DNA of 64,000 nt from Dermacentor variabilis. Taxonomy: Eukaryota; Arthropoda; Arachnida; Ixodida; Ixodidae. The DNA lies in assembly GCF_050947875.1 (NCBI RefSeq), contig NW_027460335.1, positions 8,199,928-8,263,927 of the forward strand. Reading direction: 5' to 3'. A model generated the notes under the pieces. The model saw only the letters and a list, made by a program, of their open reading frames with translations. It made no database searches and had not been told where the DNA came from. Below are positions 35,812-45,549 of this stretch, piece after piece (the stretch's first letter is position 1; each line of letters begins with the position of its first letter). The position numbers and the translations under genes were made by a program.

Positions 35812-38259
35812 ACGGAAAGAAAAAGCCCCGAGGAGTAAACTCGAATTTCTACTTAACGTAGAAAGCACAGAACCTGGCCAAGTCATGAAGGAAATCAGAA
35901 AAGTTAAAAGCCCGTTAGAAATCATTGACACAGAGAAGTATCGCGGTGCCACGATAAAATCCCGTACAGAAAGATTGTGGCAAGGGCAAACACCGAATAA
36001 ACGCGCGCTTAGTGAGGAGAAAGCTTACGCTCGCTGCAGGGATATAAAGCAGATAAGCTACAACGACGAAGTGACGACTGACCGTAGGATCATTGAACAC
36101 GCCTTTTTTGAACACTATGCAGACCTGTTCAGCAAGAAGAAAACTGATAAGCCACTTCCTACACTTAATGCCAAGATTGGAAGATAACGTTTAAAAAGGC
36201 CTCGAAGCGTCTATAACTGTGCGTGAAGTTGAAGCTGCTATAGAAGAACTAGGCTCAGGAAAGGCACCTGGGCCGGATAGTTTAAGCGCAGCTTTCTACA
36301 AAACTTTTAAAGCAGAAATAGCAATAATTATGAGGAAATTTTTAGTGCAGTCCTTCAAGAACAAGCGCATACCCGCGTCTTTCCGAACAGCTCAGATGGT
36401 CCTGATACCGAAATTTGACGATCCAGTAAAGCGCTTGTCTATTGCATCGTACCGTCCCATTAGCCTTGCGAACACTGTCCATAAAATTTTTATGAATATA
36501 CTGGCAAAAACGCTACAGAGCATCATTAAACTTTTAGTTGGAGCCCACCAAACATGTGGGATCAAAGGGCGCACGTTAACGACCAACGTACACGTCGCCA
36601 GGAGCATTCTGGAATGCGTCGATGCTTTCGAGGGTAAAGTTGCAATCTTGCAGCTAGACCTGGAGAAGGCATTTGACCGTGTGTCTCATGATATTCTCTT
36701 CGAGATTTTAGAATACACGAACATAGGAACAGTGATTATAGATGGTTTGAAAATGGTCTACACAAACTGCAGCACACGGTTGATTATCAACAAGAGTCTC
36801 ACGAGAAGTGTCAATGTTTGCTCATCTCTGAAATAAGGGTGCCCAATTTCGTCATTGCTTTTCACATTATACCTGGAGCCCTTTTGCCTAGCCATTAGGG
36901 AGAACGAGAAAATAAGAGGATTCAAATTACAGCAGAGTGAGGGGAAAGTGCTTTCCTACGCATACGATCTAGCAGTGTTTTGTGATAACTATGACAGTGT
37001 CAGCGAAGTAGTCAATTTGGCGAAAAGCTATTGGGAAAAAACAGGTAGTGCCATAAACTGGGACAAGAGCATCGAGTTTCGGCATGGTGCGTGGCAACGC
37101 ACACCGCGCTCTTTCGCAAACATACAGTGGCTAACCATGTCTGTGAAATATCTTGGCGTGCCGCTTGAGCATTACAAAGACAGTAATCAGTTCTGGGAAC
37201 AGGAAACAGACGGCGAAGGAAAAAGCGCTGGCACGGCAAGGCCGCAATCTGTCAATGATCGCGCGCTCCACTGTGTGCAACATTTTTCTGGTTGCTAAAA
37301 TATGGTATATACTACAAGCGCTATTCATGTCGAGAGTGAATGTACAGAAGGTGCATCGAGTGTTCGCTGTGTTCATTTGGAACTCAACTTGGGAACGCTT
37401 CAGCCGCTCTTATCTGTTCAGATCGGTTCGCAGCGGTGGTCTTGGACTGTCACACCTATTTGTACGCCAGATTGTATCGCGGTTTATTTTCTTGCGGAAC
37501 CAGAGTGATCCATTTTTGCGCACCATGATACAAGTGCGATTAAGTAATCTTTTACCTGACTTCCTTGTTTCATGTACGAATGTTGAATCCCGTACCGTTA
37601 GAGGTTTCCTTCGGGAAGTCGTGTCATCTTTCCGTATGCTTAGTGTTCGTTTCTCTCTAGAATATTTAAGTTCCGTCAAAAGAAAGAAATTGTATCATGA
37701 TATGATAGACTCATTAATGCCAGTTCCAATGTATAGGATGGCATACTATGGAGGCTCAGGCGATGATGTCCTCAAAAGGGTCAAAAGAATGCCAGTGAAA
37801 CCATCGGTAAAATCATTCTTCTTTAAATTCCACACAAATACCTTGCCCGTAAATAATTGGCTGGCCGGCAAGGGAATATTTGTGCCATGGACCACGAATT
37901 GTATAATGTGTAAAAAACCAGAGACTGTTGATCACGTCTTCATCGATTGTTGGGATCCCTTTCTTCATTGGGACATCTTACAACGGACATTAAAGAAAGC
38001 ATTACCAATAACTCCACGGGGTATCAGATACATAGATACAGGCCATAACGATGTTCCATATGACCTTATTAGGCTGCTAAGCCTCCATAGTATATCGTCA
38101 ACAAGAATGTCGGTATGTCATGCTGATGTGAATGTCCGTTCTGTCCGAGAACAATTTATTGAAAGTGTCGTCTACATGCGTGAAGTCTACAAAGTGCAGA
38201 AAGAACCGCCCGAGTGGTTGCCGCTGTTCGATGACTTGGCTAAATTCAAGCGATTTTAA
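35812..38259 (+). pseudogene. LINE ORF2 C-terminal two thirds (C1)
   Basis: RT motifs in order: GKAPGPDSLSAAFYKTF, SYRPISLAN, HQTCGIKGRTLTTNVH, QLDLEKAFDRVSHDIL, then a stop (TAA at 36,834) in place of the Gln of KQGCP. The active site reads SYAYDLAVF, so YADD is YAYD and the first catalytic Asp is lost. A frameshift near 37,190 leads into a long open C-terminal part (to 38,259). That part contains the zinc finger CIMCKKPETVDHVFIDC and ends DLAKFKRF. It is dead by at least three lesions. Confidence 0.85.
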
Positions 38260-38266
38260 TGTCAGC

Positions 38267-38291
38267 GAGTCGGCATAAGCTATGCTGACTC
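38267..38291 (+). promoter_or_regulatory. 3'UTR hairpin of C1
   Basis: Arms GAGTCGGCATA and TATGCTGACTC flank an AGC loop: 11 bp with one G-U pair, starting 8 nt after the ORF2 stop. Hairpins of different sequence lie in the same place in A1 and C2. A role in recognition of the element RNA by its RT is a hypothesis. Confidence 0.6.
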
Positions 38292-38347
38292 TCATTTAAC
38301 AATGTATTGCGCATGGCATTTCAGTTACGAGGAAATAAAGAAAAATA

Positions 38348-38438
38348 TCCCCCTTGGCGCAATTGGTTAGCTCATGGTACTTATACAACAGTTCTCGTGA
38401 GCCATGCCGGGGTGGTGAGTTCGAGCCTCACCTGCGGA
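38348..38438 (+). tRNA. tRNA-Ile(UAU) copy 1, mildly degraded
   Basis: A 91-nt sequence with the UAU anticodon in ACTTATA and an 18-nt intron between positions 37 and 38. The acceptor stem is damaged (TCCCCCT against CTGCGGA) and the D stem has changes. It is probably non-functional. Confidence 0.75.
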
Positions 38439-38537
38439 ATGTTCTTTTACAGTCGAGAAAAAAGTCCTCATACGCACACCAATTTATCACTCCACTGTAA
38501 ACTGATATATGCTCCCTTAGGTTTCTGCTACACTCAA

Positions 38538-38629
38538 TTCCCAGTATAGCGCAATTGGTTAGCGCACAGTAGTTTACGACAGTTCTGGTCAGCCATGCCG
38601 CGGTTGTGATTTCGAGCCTCACCTGAAGA
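38538..38629 (+). pseudogene. tRNA-Ile copy 2, pseudogene
   Basis: The A box is disrupted by a TA insertion (AGTATAGCGCAATTGG), the anticodon region reads AGTAGTTTACG with no TAT in place, and the acceptor 3' strand is CTGAAGA. Confidence 0.8.
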
Positions 38630-38735
38630 ATATTCTTTTATATTCGACATTCGAGACAAAAGTCCTCATACGCACGCCAATTTATCATTCCATTGTAACC
38701 AGATTTATGCTCCCTTAAGTTTCTGCGTCACTCAA

Positions 38736-38826
38736 TCCCCAGTGGCGCAATTGGTTAGCGCACGGTACTTATACGACAGTTCTCGTGAGCCATGCCGGGG
38801 TTGTGAGTTCGAGCCTCACCTGGGGA
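38736..38826 (+). tRNA. tRNA-Ile(UAU) copy 3, intact
   Basis: The acceptor stem TCCCCAG/CTGGGGA pairs at all 7 positions. A box is TGGCGCAATTGG; B-box region is GAGTTCGAGCC. The anticodon stem CGGTA/TGCCG carries the loop CTTATA plus A, with intron CGACAGTTCTCGTGAGCC (18 nt). The intron and body resemble metazoan tRNA-Ile(UAU), which normally has an intron. A TTTT terminator follows (TATTCTTTTAT). Confidence 0.9.
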
Positions 38827-38932
38827 ATATTCTTTTATATCCGACATTCAAGAAAAAAGTCCTCATACGTACATCTATTTATCATTCCATTGTTACCCGA
38901 TATATGCTCACTTAGGTTTCTGCTGCACTCAA

Positions 38933-38952
38933 TCCCCAGTGGCGCAATTGGT
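38933..38952 (+). pseudogene. tRNA-Ile 5' fragment at A1 insertion
   Basis: TCCCCAGTGGCGCAATTGGT is the first 20 nt of the tRNA gene, then A1 begins. It includes the whole A box and forms the 5' side of the target-site duplication whose other side starts at 43,840. Confidence 0.9.
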
Positions 38953-38993
38953 AATTCTGCTTCCGGCAGCCGAGCTGATCGGATCGTTGAATC

Positions 38994-40223
38994 ATGGCCT
39001 CAAGCGGGGCGGCGACAGCGGTCACTTTGGGCCGCGGAAACAGGTTCAGCGACGACGACGAAAGGGACTACCAGTTTATTTTGCCCCAACTGCCAAAAGG
39101 ACGAATTGTTCTCAACACAGTCTTTTTACACGGTGATGTAAGAGCGAGGCCGTACAAGTTCGAGGATTTTCGGGATGCGCTTACGCCCACAAGCCTGCTG
39201 CCGGAAGTTGTGTGCCTCGATGCCTACCAGGTCAATCACGTCTGGGCCGTGACCCTCAGTGACGCAGCTGCAACAAAACGCCTGCTGGCCCTGAAAGAGC
39301 TTAAGGTGAAAGGGCGTCGATGTGTCATCGTCGACCCGCAGGACCAGCAGGTGAAACTCCGGCTTCACTGGCTGCTGTACGGTGTTTCCGACGAGGACGT
39401 CCGGGCGGCATTCACAACCTTCGGCAAGGTAGTAGAGGTGAGCAGGGAGCGTTGGCGCGTCCAAGGCATGGGAGACAAGACCTCGACCACCCGGACCGTG
39501 CTACTGAAGCTGAGAAGCGGCATTAAAGTGGAAGACCTGCCTCACCAGGTCCGAGTCGGCGAAGAGCTGGCATTGGTGGTCGTACCTGGGCGGCCCATGC
39601 AGTGCCTGCGCTGCCAAGGGACAGGACGCGTACGCCGTGATTGCAAAGTCCCCCGCTGTTCGAGATGCAGACAGTTCGGCCACGTCGACGCTGACTGCGT
39701 TAAATCTTACGCGGCCGTGACAGGACCAGCAGCGAGTGATGTTGCTGCAGAGCACGTCATGGACGCAGTCGAGACAGAAGAAGCTGCTAAGGGAGCCGGT
39801 GTGCAAGTGCCTTCATTGACAAAAAATGCCACGACGGTACCGGAGGTCGTTCAAGCCAAGGTAGTCGAGGGTGCTGAGCAGGTGACTGGGCCTGCACGTG
39901 TCGAGAGGGACGAAGACCCTGTGAAGGCAGGTGCTAATGAAGGCGAACGCGAGGAGACTGAGTCAGCGATGCAACAGGGCGAGGATGCAAAAGACGGGGA
40001 CCGGGCGGCTAGTCTCGGTGCCACCTCCAAGCGCCCCCGTGACGAGGGCGGAGACAAGGACAGCGCGGCATCCAGCACAAGTGACGGGCCACCAGCGAAG
40101 ACGCCTCTTGGGAGGCGGTCGGTCTTCAAGCCGAAGCCAAATGTTCCACCCGAGAGAAAGCCTGGTGACAAAGCACAGCAAAAGAATAACGCCGGGAAGA
40201 CGGGTGGTCCCGGAGGCGGCTAG
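38994..40223 (+). CDS. LINE ORF1 protein, RRM-like plus two CCHC knuckles (A1)
   Basis: An uninterrupted 409-aa frame starting MASSGAATAVTLGRGN. Residues about 38-110 (VLNTVFLHGDVRARPYKFED, then VKGRRCVIVDP) and 118-200 (VKLRLHWLLYGVSDEDVRAA, then ERWRVQG) look like two RRM-type folds. Knuckles follow at residues 204-217 (CLRCQGTGRVRRDC) and 222-235 (CSRCRQFGHVDADC). In the first knuckle the His ligand is Arg, unlike the other lineages. The tail is acidic and Lys/Pro-rich (KPKPNVPPERKPGD). Expected role: binds the element RNA in the RNP. The start is supported by aligned ATGs in all copies. Confidence 0.85.
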   Translation: MASSGAATAVTLGRGNRFSDDDERDYQFILPQLPKGRIVLNTVFLHGDVRARPYKFEDFRDALTPTSLLPEVVCLDAYQVNHVWAVTLSDAAATKRLLALKELKVKGRRCVIVDPQDQQVKLRLHWLLYGVSDEDVRAAFTTFGKVVEVSRERWRVQGMGDKTSTTRTVLLKLRSGIKVEDLPHQVRVGEELALVVVPGRPMQCLRCQGTGRVRRDCKVPRCSRCRQFGHVDADCVKSYAAVTGPAASDVAAEHVMDAVETEEAAKGAGVQVPSLTKNATTVPEVVQAKVVEGAEQVTGPARVERDEDPVKAGANEGEREETESAMQQGEDAKDGDRAASLGATSKRPRDEGGDKDSAASSTSDGPPAKTPLGRRSVFKPKPNVPPERKPGDKAQQKNNAGKTGGPGGG

Positions 40224-40285
40224 CCGAGGGCTGGTCGTGAAAGGTAAGCACCATGCTCCGGGTCTATCTCATACTTTAGTTCATA

Positions 40286-43200
40286 ATGGCTCCTAATCCG
40301 TCGCTCACTATTGACACACTAAACGTGAGAGGGTTGGCGGCCAAGCGTAGGCAAAGCCAAGTCCTACGGTTGGCCGCTGACCAAGACCTAGACGTTCTAG
40401 CTGTCCAGGAGACAAAGGTTGACGGAGGGGAGGAGACCGGGAGCAAGGTGCGGTGTTTCATGACTAGATATTATGCGGTCGTGAGCCATGCGGTAGGGAC
40501 GTCCGCCGGTTGTGTCCTGTTTGTTAAGAAGTTGCCTGGCCTTGTTGTTAAAAATGTATTTTCATGTCAAACCGGAAGGAACGTTTTTTGTGACTTTGTT
40601 TTTCGTGAATTGGAATTCAGAGTCATGTGCATATATGCACCGAATGCTGTGGAAGAGCGCGCTTCATTTTTTGCGAACCTTTTTCAGTATATTAGCACTG
40701 ATAAGTGCATGGTTTTGTTGGGGGATTTCAATTGTGTTTTGAGGGCTCGGGATAGAGTCAATAATGCTGGTATTCGCGATAAAAGCACTAGTGTGTTGAC
40801 TAAGCTAATTAGTGATAATGAACTGGACGATGTCTGTGAGTGCCTGGAGGGGGAGCGGGAAGTCATGTACACACGATTCCAAGGTAGCAGTCATGCGCGG
40901 TTAGACCGCATATACGTATCGCAAGACATAATTCCAAAGTGCCATTGTTATTCGGTAGCACCAGTATCGTTTTCAGATCACTGCATTGTGAAATGTCATA
41001 TAGGCACGGAGAGGAAGAAACAAGATTTTAATTGGGAACTATGGAAAATGAATGCCTTACTACTAAAAGACGAGCCATTTGTAGAGGCAGTACGTGAGGC
41101 CGTCAGGAAAGTAAGTGAAGAAAACAGTGAAACAATATCAGAGAAATGGGAATACTTCAAACAAAACGTAAAAATGAAAGCTTTAGAAAGATCGAGCTGC
41201 TTACGATTTGCGAAGGAAATGAAAGAAAGGGGCTTACGAAAGACACTTAAGCAGCTGATAGCGCTTGAGTGCGAAGAGCCTGGGACGTATAAGCAAGATG
41301 TAGGAGCCATTAAAGAAAAAATCGAGCAGCTTGACAAGGAACGCTATCAAGGTGCGATTGTGCGGGCAAGAGCAAATGCATTAGTAGCTGGAGAGACGCC
41401 CACTAAACGGGCGCTGGGACTCGAAAAAGCGCAAAGACGACGGAATCATGTCGACAGAATTTTATGGAACGGCACAGTTGCCGACGATAGTAAGAGCATA
41501 GGCCGAGCGTTTCTAGAGTATTATCAGTCACTCTTTGCGTTTCAAGAAGTGAATATAGACGAGTTCAGAAGGGCCTTTCTATCTCGGATGCCGCGAGTGA
41601 GTGACGATACTAAACAACGATTGGAATGGAAAATAACAGAACGTGAAGTTGAAAAAGTGATTGATGATTTGAACCAAGGCAAATCACCTGGACCGGACGC
41701 TCTGGGCGCGTGTTTATATAAAGCTTTTAAGAAAGAACTGTCGCCGTTACTAACAGAGCTGTTTAATGATGCGTATGATAACAAAACTTTGCCGCCTTCT
41801 TTTGGAAAAGCTCATACCATACTCATCCCTAAGAGTGACCAAGTGGAGAAACTTAGGCTAGTAACATCTTACAGGCCAATATCTTTAACCAATGTTGATT
41901 ATAAGGTTTTTATGAAAGTTTTGGCTGCCAGACTTCAAAGCGTCATAAATGACATAGTCGCAGATCACCAAACGTGTGGTATCAAAGGAAGGTCCATTTT
42001 TTCGAATATTCACACGATGCGGTGCGTGCTGGAGTGCTGTGACGCCACCTCGGGTGGAGTCGCGGTGCTCCAGCTGGACCTCGAGAAAACGTTTGATTGT
42101 GTCTCTCATGATATTTTGTTTGCCATTTTGGATTAGGTTAATGTTTGTTCCATCATCACTGAGGGAATGGCGTTGGCGTACCAGAACTGCACAACACGCT
42201 TAATTGTGAATAAATCATTGGGGGCCCCCATTAACGTCATGCGTTCTGTGCGTCAGGGCTTCCCTCTCAGTCCTCTTTTGTTTGACATTTACATAGAAAC
42301 TATGTGTTTGGCAATAACTGAGAATGAGCAAATACGCGGGTATAGCTTGGCAGCCACACAAATCAAGCTCTTGGCATATGCAGATGACATCGCGGTGTGT
42401 TGTACAAACAAAGAAAGTGTGACGGAAACAATAACGGTAGTGAAAAATTTTTGTGATGTGACTGGCAGTAGAGTGAACTGGGGAAAGTCCCTCGGTTTGT
42501 GGCACGGAGAGTGGTCTTCGGCCCCGGACCATTTTGCAAATGTGAGCTGGATAAAAACCCCGACCAAGTACTTAGGTGTCCCCATGGGCAGTTACAAAAA
42601 TAGCGACGAATACTGGACGAACCAAGCAAAAGAAACAAGAGAAAAAGCAGACAGGTGGAAAGGCATCAACCTGTCGATTTTCGCAAAAGCAACTATGTGT
42701 AACATGTTTTTTATTACGAAGTTGTGGTACGTCATGCAAACGTTGTACTGTTCAAGGGTAAACGTGCAAAGGTTGCACAGAGTGTTCGCGGTTTTTATCT
42801 GGGGCTCTACCTGGGAAAGGAGTAGCCGAACCAATCTGTTCCGGCACGTGAAGAAAGGGGGCCTGGGCTTGGCGCATCTTTTTGTACGCCAGCTTGTGAA
42901 CAGGTTTTTGTTTTTTGTGGATGTGCGTGATCCGTTTCTGCGCTCTGTTTTTGCGCACTGTGTTTCTGCGCAACTCAGGTTGAGAGGTGCTTTGCCGGCA
43001 CTTATTGTTAGTACAGATAGTATGCCCGGAACGCTTCGTGGCTATATTAAAGAAGTTGCAGATAGTGTGCGCTTTCTTTCTGTGCGTTTTTCTTTTGAGT
43101 ATTTATGTAACGTTAAAAGGAAAACATTGTATAAAGATATTTGCGATATTGTATTTCCAGTGCCATGTACAGAGCGCTATACAGTGGAAGATCAGGACTG

Positions 43201-43698
43201 GATGTCCTTAAGCGAGTGAAAAATATGGAGGTGCCTACTGGGGTAAAGACATTCTTTTTTAAATTACACACAGGAACACTCTCAGTGAAGACATTCATGG
43301 AAGAACGTTGCTTTCTCTTACCCTGGGGCTCGCACTGCTTGATTTGCAAGCAACCAGAAACAATAGACCATGTCTTTTTGCATTGCTGGGCCGGAGTATT
43401 CTTCTGGGATGTCCTACAAAGAACAATGAAGAAGGAGTTACCGTTAAATCCGCATGGCATCAGGTACTTAGCGGTAACGAATAACGACGGGGTTCCCTTC
43501 GACCTAATAATGCTCAAGGGCTTTCATAGTTTATACCGTGCAAGGATGTCTGGGTACTACTGCGACCCGGACGCTAGGCCTGCGCGTACGTATTTCCGTG
43601 AAAGCATGTCTCGTTCCATTGAAATAAAGAAAATACAAGAATGTATACCCGAATGGCTGTCGAGGATAGAACCTCTGACAGCACTGAAAGAATTTTAA
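40286..43698 (+). pseudogene. LINE ORF2 protein, APE endonuclease and RT (A1)
   Basis: About 1,137 codons. Endonuclease motifs are LNVRG (N13), QETK (E42), YAPN, GDFN (D147/N149), RLDRIY and SDH (residues 230-232), all catalytic positions present. RT motifs are GKSPGPDALG, SYRPISLTN, HQTCGIKGRS, QLDLEKTFDCVSHD, RQGFPLSPLLF and YADD (698-701). The C-terminal finger is CLICKQPETIDHVFLHC. Lesions are a TAG at 42,134-42,136 and a 1-nt deletion near 43,164. Otherwise intact, so this copy was active until recently or is a close sister of active copies. Confidence 0.88.
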
Positions 43699-43709
43699 TT
43701 AGACAACGC

Positions 43710-43726
43710 CAGTCCTTATTGGACTG
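43710..43726 (+). promoter_or_regulatory. 3'UTR hairpin of A1
   Basis: CAGTCC and GGACTG pair around a TTATT loop (6 bp, possibly extended by GC/GC beyond a bulge), 11 nt after the ORF2 stop. It sits where C1 and C2 have their hairpins. Confidence 0.5.
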
Positions 43727-43839
43727 ATGGCATGTATGTAATTTAAAAATGTTTTGTATTTGTTAATTGTGCAATCTAATTTTGTTCTGTATTATGTGCT
43801 CTGTACAATGACGAAGACCGCCAATAAATTACAAAAAAA

Positions 43840-43931
43840 TCCCACAGTGTGGAAATCGGTTAGCGCCCGGTACTTATACGACAGTTCTCGTGAGCCATGC
43901 CGGGGTTGTGAGTTCGAGCCTCACCAGGGGA
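43840..43931 (+). tRNA. tRNA-Ile(UAU) copy 4, diverged at 5' end
   Basis: UAU anticodon, intron and T arm are intact. The 5' end reads TCCCACAGTGTGGAAATCGG, with one extra base and a damaged A box; the acceptor 3' strand is CAGGGGA. It immediately follows the A1 poly(A), so its 5' end is the 3' target-site duplication of A1, now diverged. Confidence 0.75.
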
Positions 43932-44037
43932 ATGTTCTTTTATATTCGACATTCCAGAAAAAAGTCCTCATACGCACGCCAATTTATCATTCCATTGTTA
44001 CCCGATATATACTCACTTAGGTTTCTGCTGCACTCAA

Positions 44038-44128
44038 TCCCCAGTGGCGCAATTGGTTAGCGCACGGAACTTATATGATAGTTCTCGTGAGCCATGCCGG
44101 GGTTGTGAGTTCGAGCCTCACCTAGGGA
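44038..44128 (+). tRNA. tRNA-Ile(UAU) copy 5
   Basis: 91 nt. The anticodon is UAU, the intron starts TGATAG, and there are mismatches in the anticodon stem (CGGAA) and acceptor (CTAGGGA). The spacer after it reads CCTCGTACG, a variant shared with the unit before element B2. Confidence 0.8.
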
Positions 44129-44234
44129 ATGTTCTTTTATATTCTGCATTCGAGAAATAAGTCCTCGTACGCACGCCAATTTATCCTTACATTGTTACCC
44201 GATATATGCTCACTTAAGTTTCTGCTGCACTCAA

Positions 44235-44244
44235 TCCCCAGTGG
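44235..44244 (+). pseudogene. tRNA-Ile 5' fragment at B1 insertion
   Basis: TCCCCAGTGG, the first 10 nt of the tRNA gene, followed by the B1 5' end (GATTCCACTTCCGGC). Confidence 0.85.
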
Positions 44245-44281
44245 GATTCCACTTCCGGCAACCACAGCGTGCGGACGCGGA

Positions 44282-45482
44282 ATGTCGGCTCCCGCAAGGG
44301 CGATGTTTGCGGCCCAAGAGGGCCGCGGTATCAGGTTTATGGATGCTGCTACACAGGAGTACAAGATTATTTTGCCGCAGTTGCCGAAAGGTGCGACCGT
44401 CTCTAATACCGTCTTTTTGCACGGGGATGTCAAGGCGAGGCCCCATCGCGTAGAACATTTTCTAGACGCGCTAGCTCGTCTGCAGTTGATGCCGGAAGTG
44501 TTGGCTTTAGGAGCCTATCAAATGAAGCAAGCATGGGCTATCACCTTCAAAGATCAAAAAGGAAATCAGAAGTTGCTGTCTACGGAAGCGTTAACTGTGA
44601 AGGGTGAGCGATGTTTGGTGATTGACCCACGCAACCAAGACGTACGCATGAAGCTCTACTGGCTGCTGCACACCACCCTAGATGAGGACGTGCGAGCCGC
44701 GCTGGCAACCTTCGGAACAGTGACCGAGATGTGAAAGGAAAAGTGGCGTGTAGCCGGATGCAGTGACAAAGGGCCGCACACAAGACTCGTGTCCTTATGC
44801 TTGAAACCTGGCCTCACCACAGAAGATCTTGCGCATCAGCTACGTGTCGGCCAGGACCATGCACTCTTGTTGGTGCCTGTCTGAGCACCGCTCTGCCTCC
44901 GGTGTCACGGCACCGGTCACATACGACGCGAGTGCCGCGTTTTATGTTGCGCGATCTGTCGGCGCTTCGGCCACGAAGATACCCAGTGCGAGCGAAGTTA
45001 CGCGAATGTGACAGGGTTTGGCAAGAGCGACGTGATCAACGAACACCTAATGAACCAAGCTGACGCAGAGGACACAGCTGGGGAGGGCGAGGTCCAGCCT
45101 AACTCTGACGACATGACATGACAAACATGACTAACATGACAAAGAGCAGCAGGAGGAAGCCAGCAAAGAAGAAAATATGGCACAGAAGCAGGCGACAGAA
45201 AGCAGCAAAGAAGGCGAAGCTGTGCTCGGAACCGCCGAGGAGACCATGGACGACAGCCCTGGAATCGTTGGGGGCAGCGCAGAGGCGCTGAATGGCGGCC
45301 ACTCTACCGCTCTCTCAAAAGAAACCCAGGACGAAAGCGTTGGAAATGCTGGAAAAGGAGAAGCCCTGAGTGCAGCTGAAGGACCGCCTGCCAGGACTAC
45401 CACCTCTCGGCGGCTTTCGCTGAAGCCCAAACCGTACGTGCCACCGGACAAGAGGACAACGCCAGCAGTGCCCCTCACTTAG
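44282..45482 (+). pseudogene. LINE ORF1 (B1)
   Basis: Starts MSAPARAMFAAQEGRGIRF. The RRM-like parts and a readable knuckle pair CLRCHGTGHIRREC and CAICRRFGHEDTQC are present. Nonsense codons lie at 44,732 (TGA, Ser in B2) and at about 44,882 (TGA, Arg in B2). A frameshift near 45,110 coincides with four ACATGAC words. The C-terminus is SLKPKPYVPPDKR. Confidence 0.8.
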
Positions 45483-45549
45483 GGGACCCGCTGGTTGGTA
45501 GTAAAGAACGAATGAACTGAGGGTGGATGTGTAGGTTGCAGTTTCCATA

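Larger units (their letters stand above)
35810..38347 (+). mobile_element. tRNA-Ile-associated LINE, lineage C, 5'-truncated copy (C1)
   Basis: Begins mid-ORF2 at the Gypsy junction and runs through RT, C-terminal zinc finger, a 3' hairpin (38,267-38,291) and an A-rich tail (GAGGAAATAAAGAAAAATA). It then abuts nucleotide +1 of a tRNA-Ile gene at 38,348. The 3' junction is therefore the same as in the other elements of the array. The missing 5' half was probably lost when Gypsy G3 inserted or by later deletion. Sequence is closest to C2 (49,872-54,812). Confidence 0.85.
38953..43839 (+). mobile_element. tRNA-Ile-targeted LINE, lineage A, full length (A1)
   Basis: A 4,887-bp element inserted in a tRNA-Ile gene. 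It has a 5' leader of about 41 nt carrying CTTCCGGC, ORF1 (38,994-40,223), a 62-nt gap, ORF2 (40,286-43,698), a short 3'UTR with hairpin and a run of seven A. The 5' flank is the first 20 nt of tRNA-Ile and the 3' flank restarts at tRNA nucleotide +1. Protein motifs place it with APE-type L1/Tx1-group LINEs. It is almost intact: ORF1 is open and ORF2 has one stop and one frameshift. Confidence 0.92.

Noticed and set aside
38348..38952. Regularly spaced repeats resembling a CRISPR array
   Set aside because: The repeat is a 91-nt tRNA gene with conserved spacers, in a eukaryotic repeat context.
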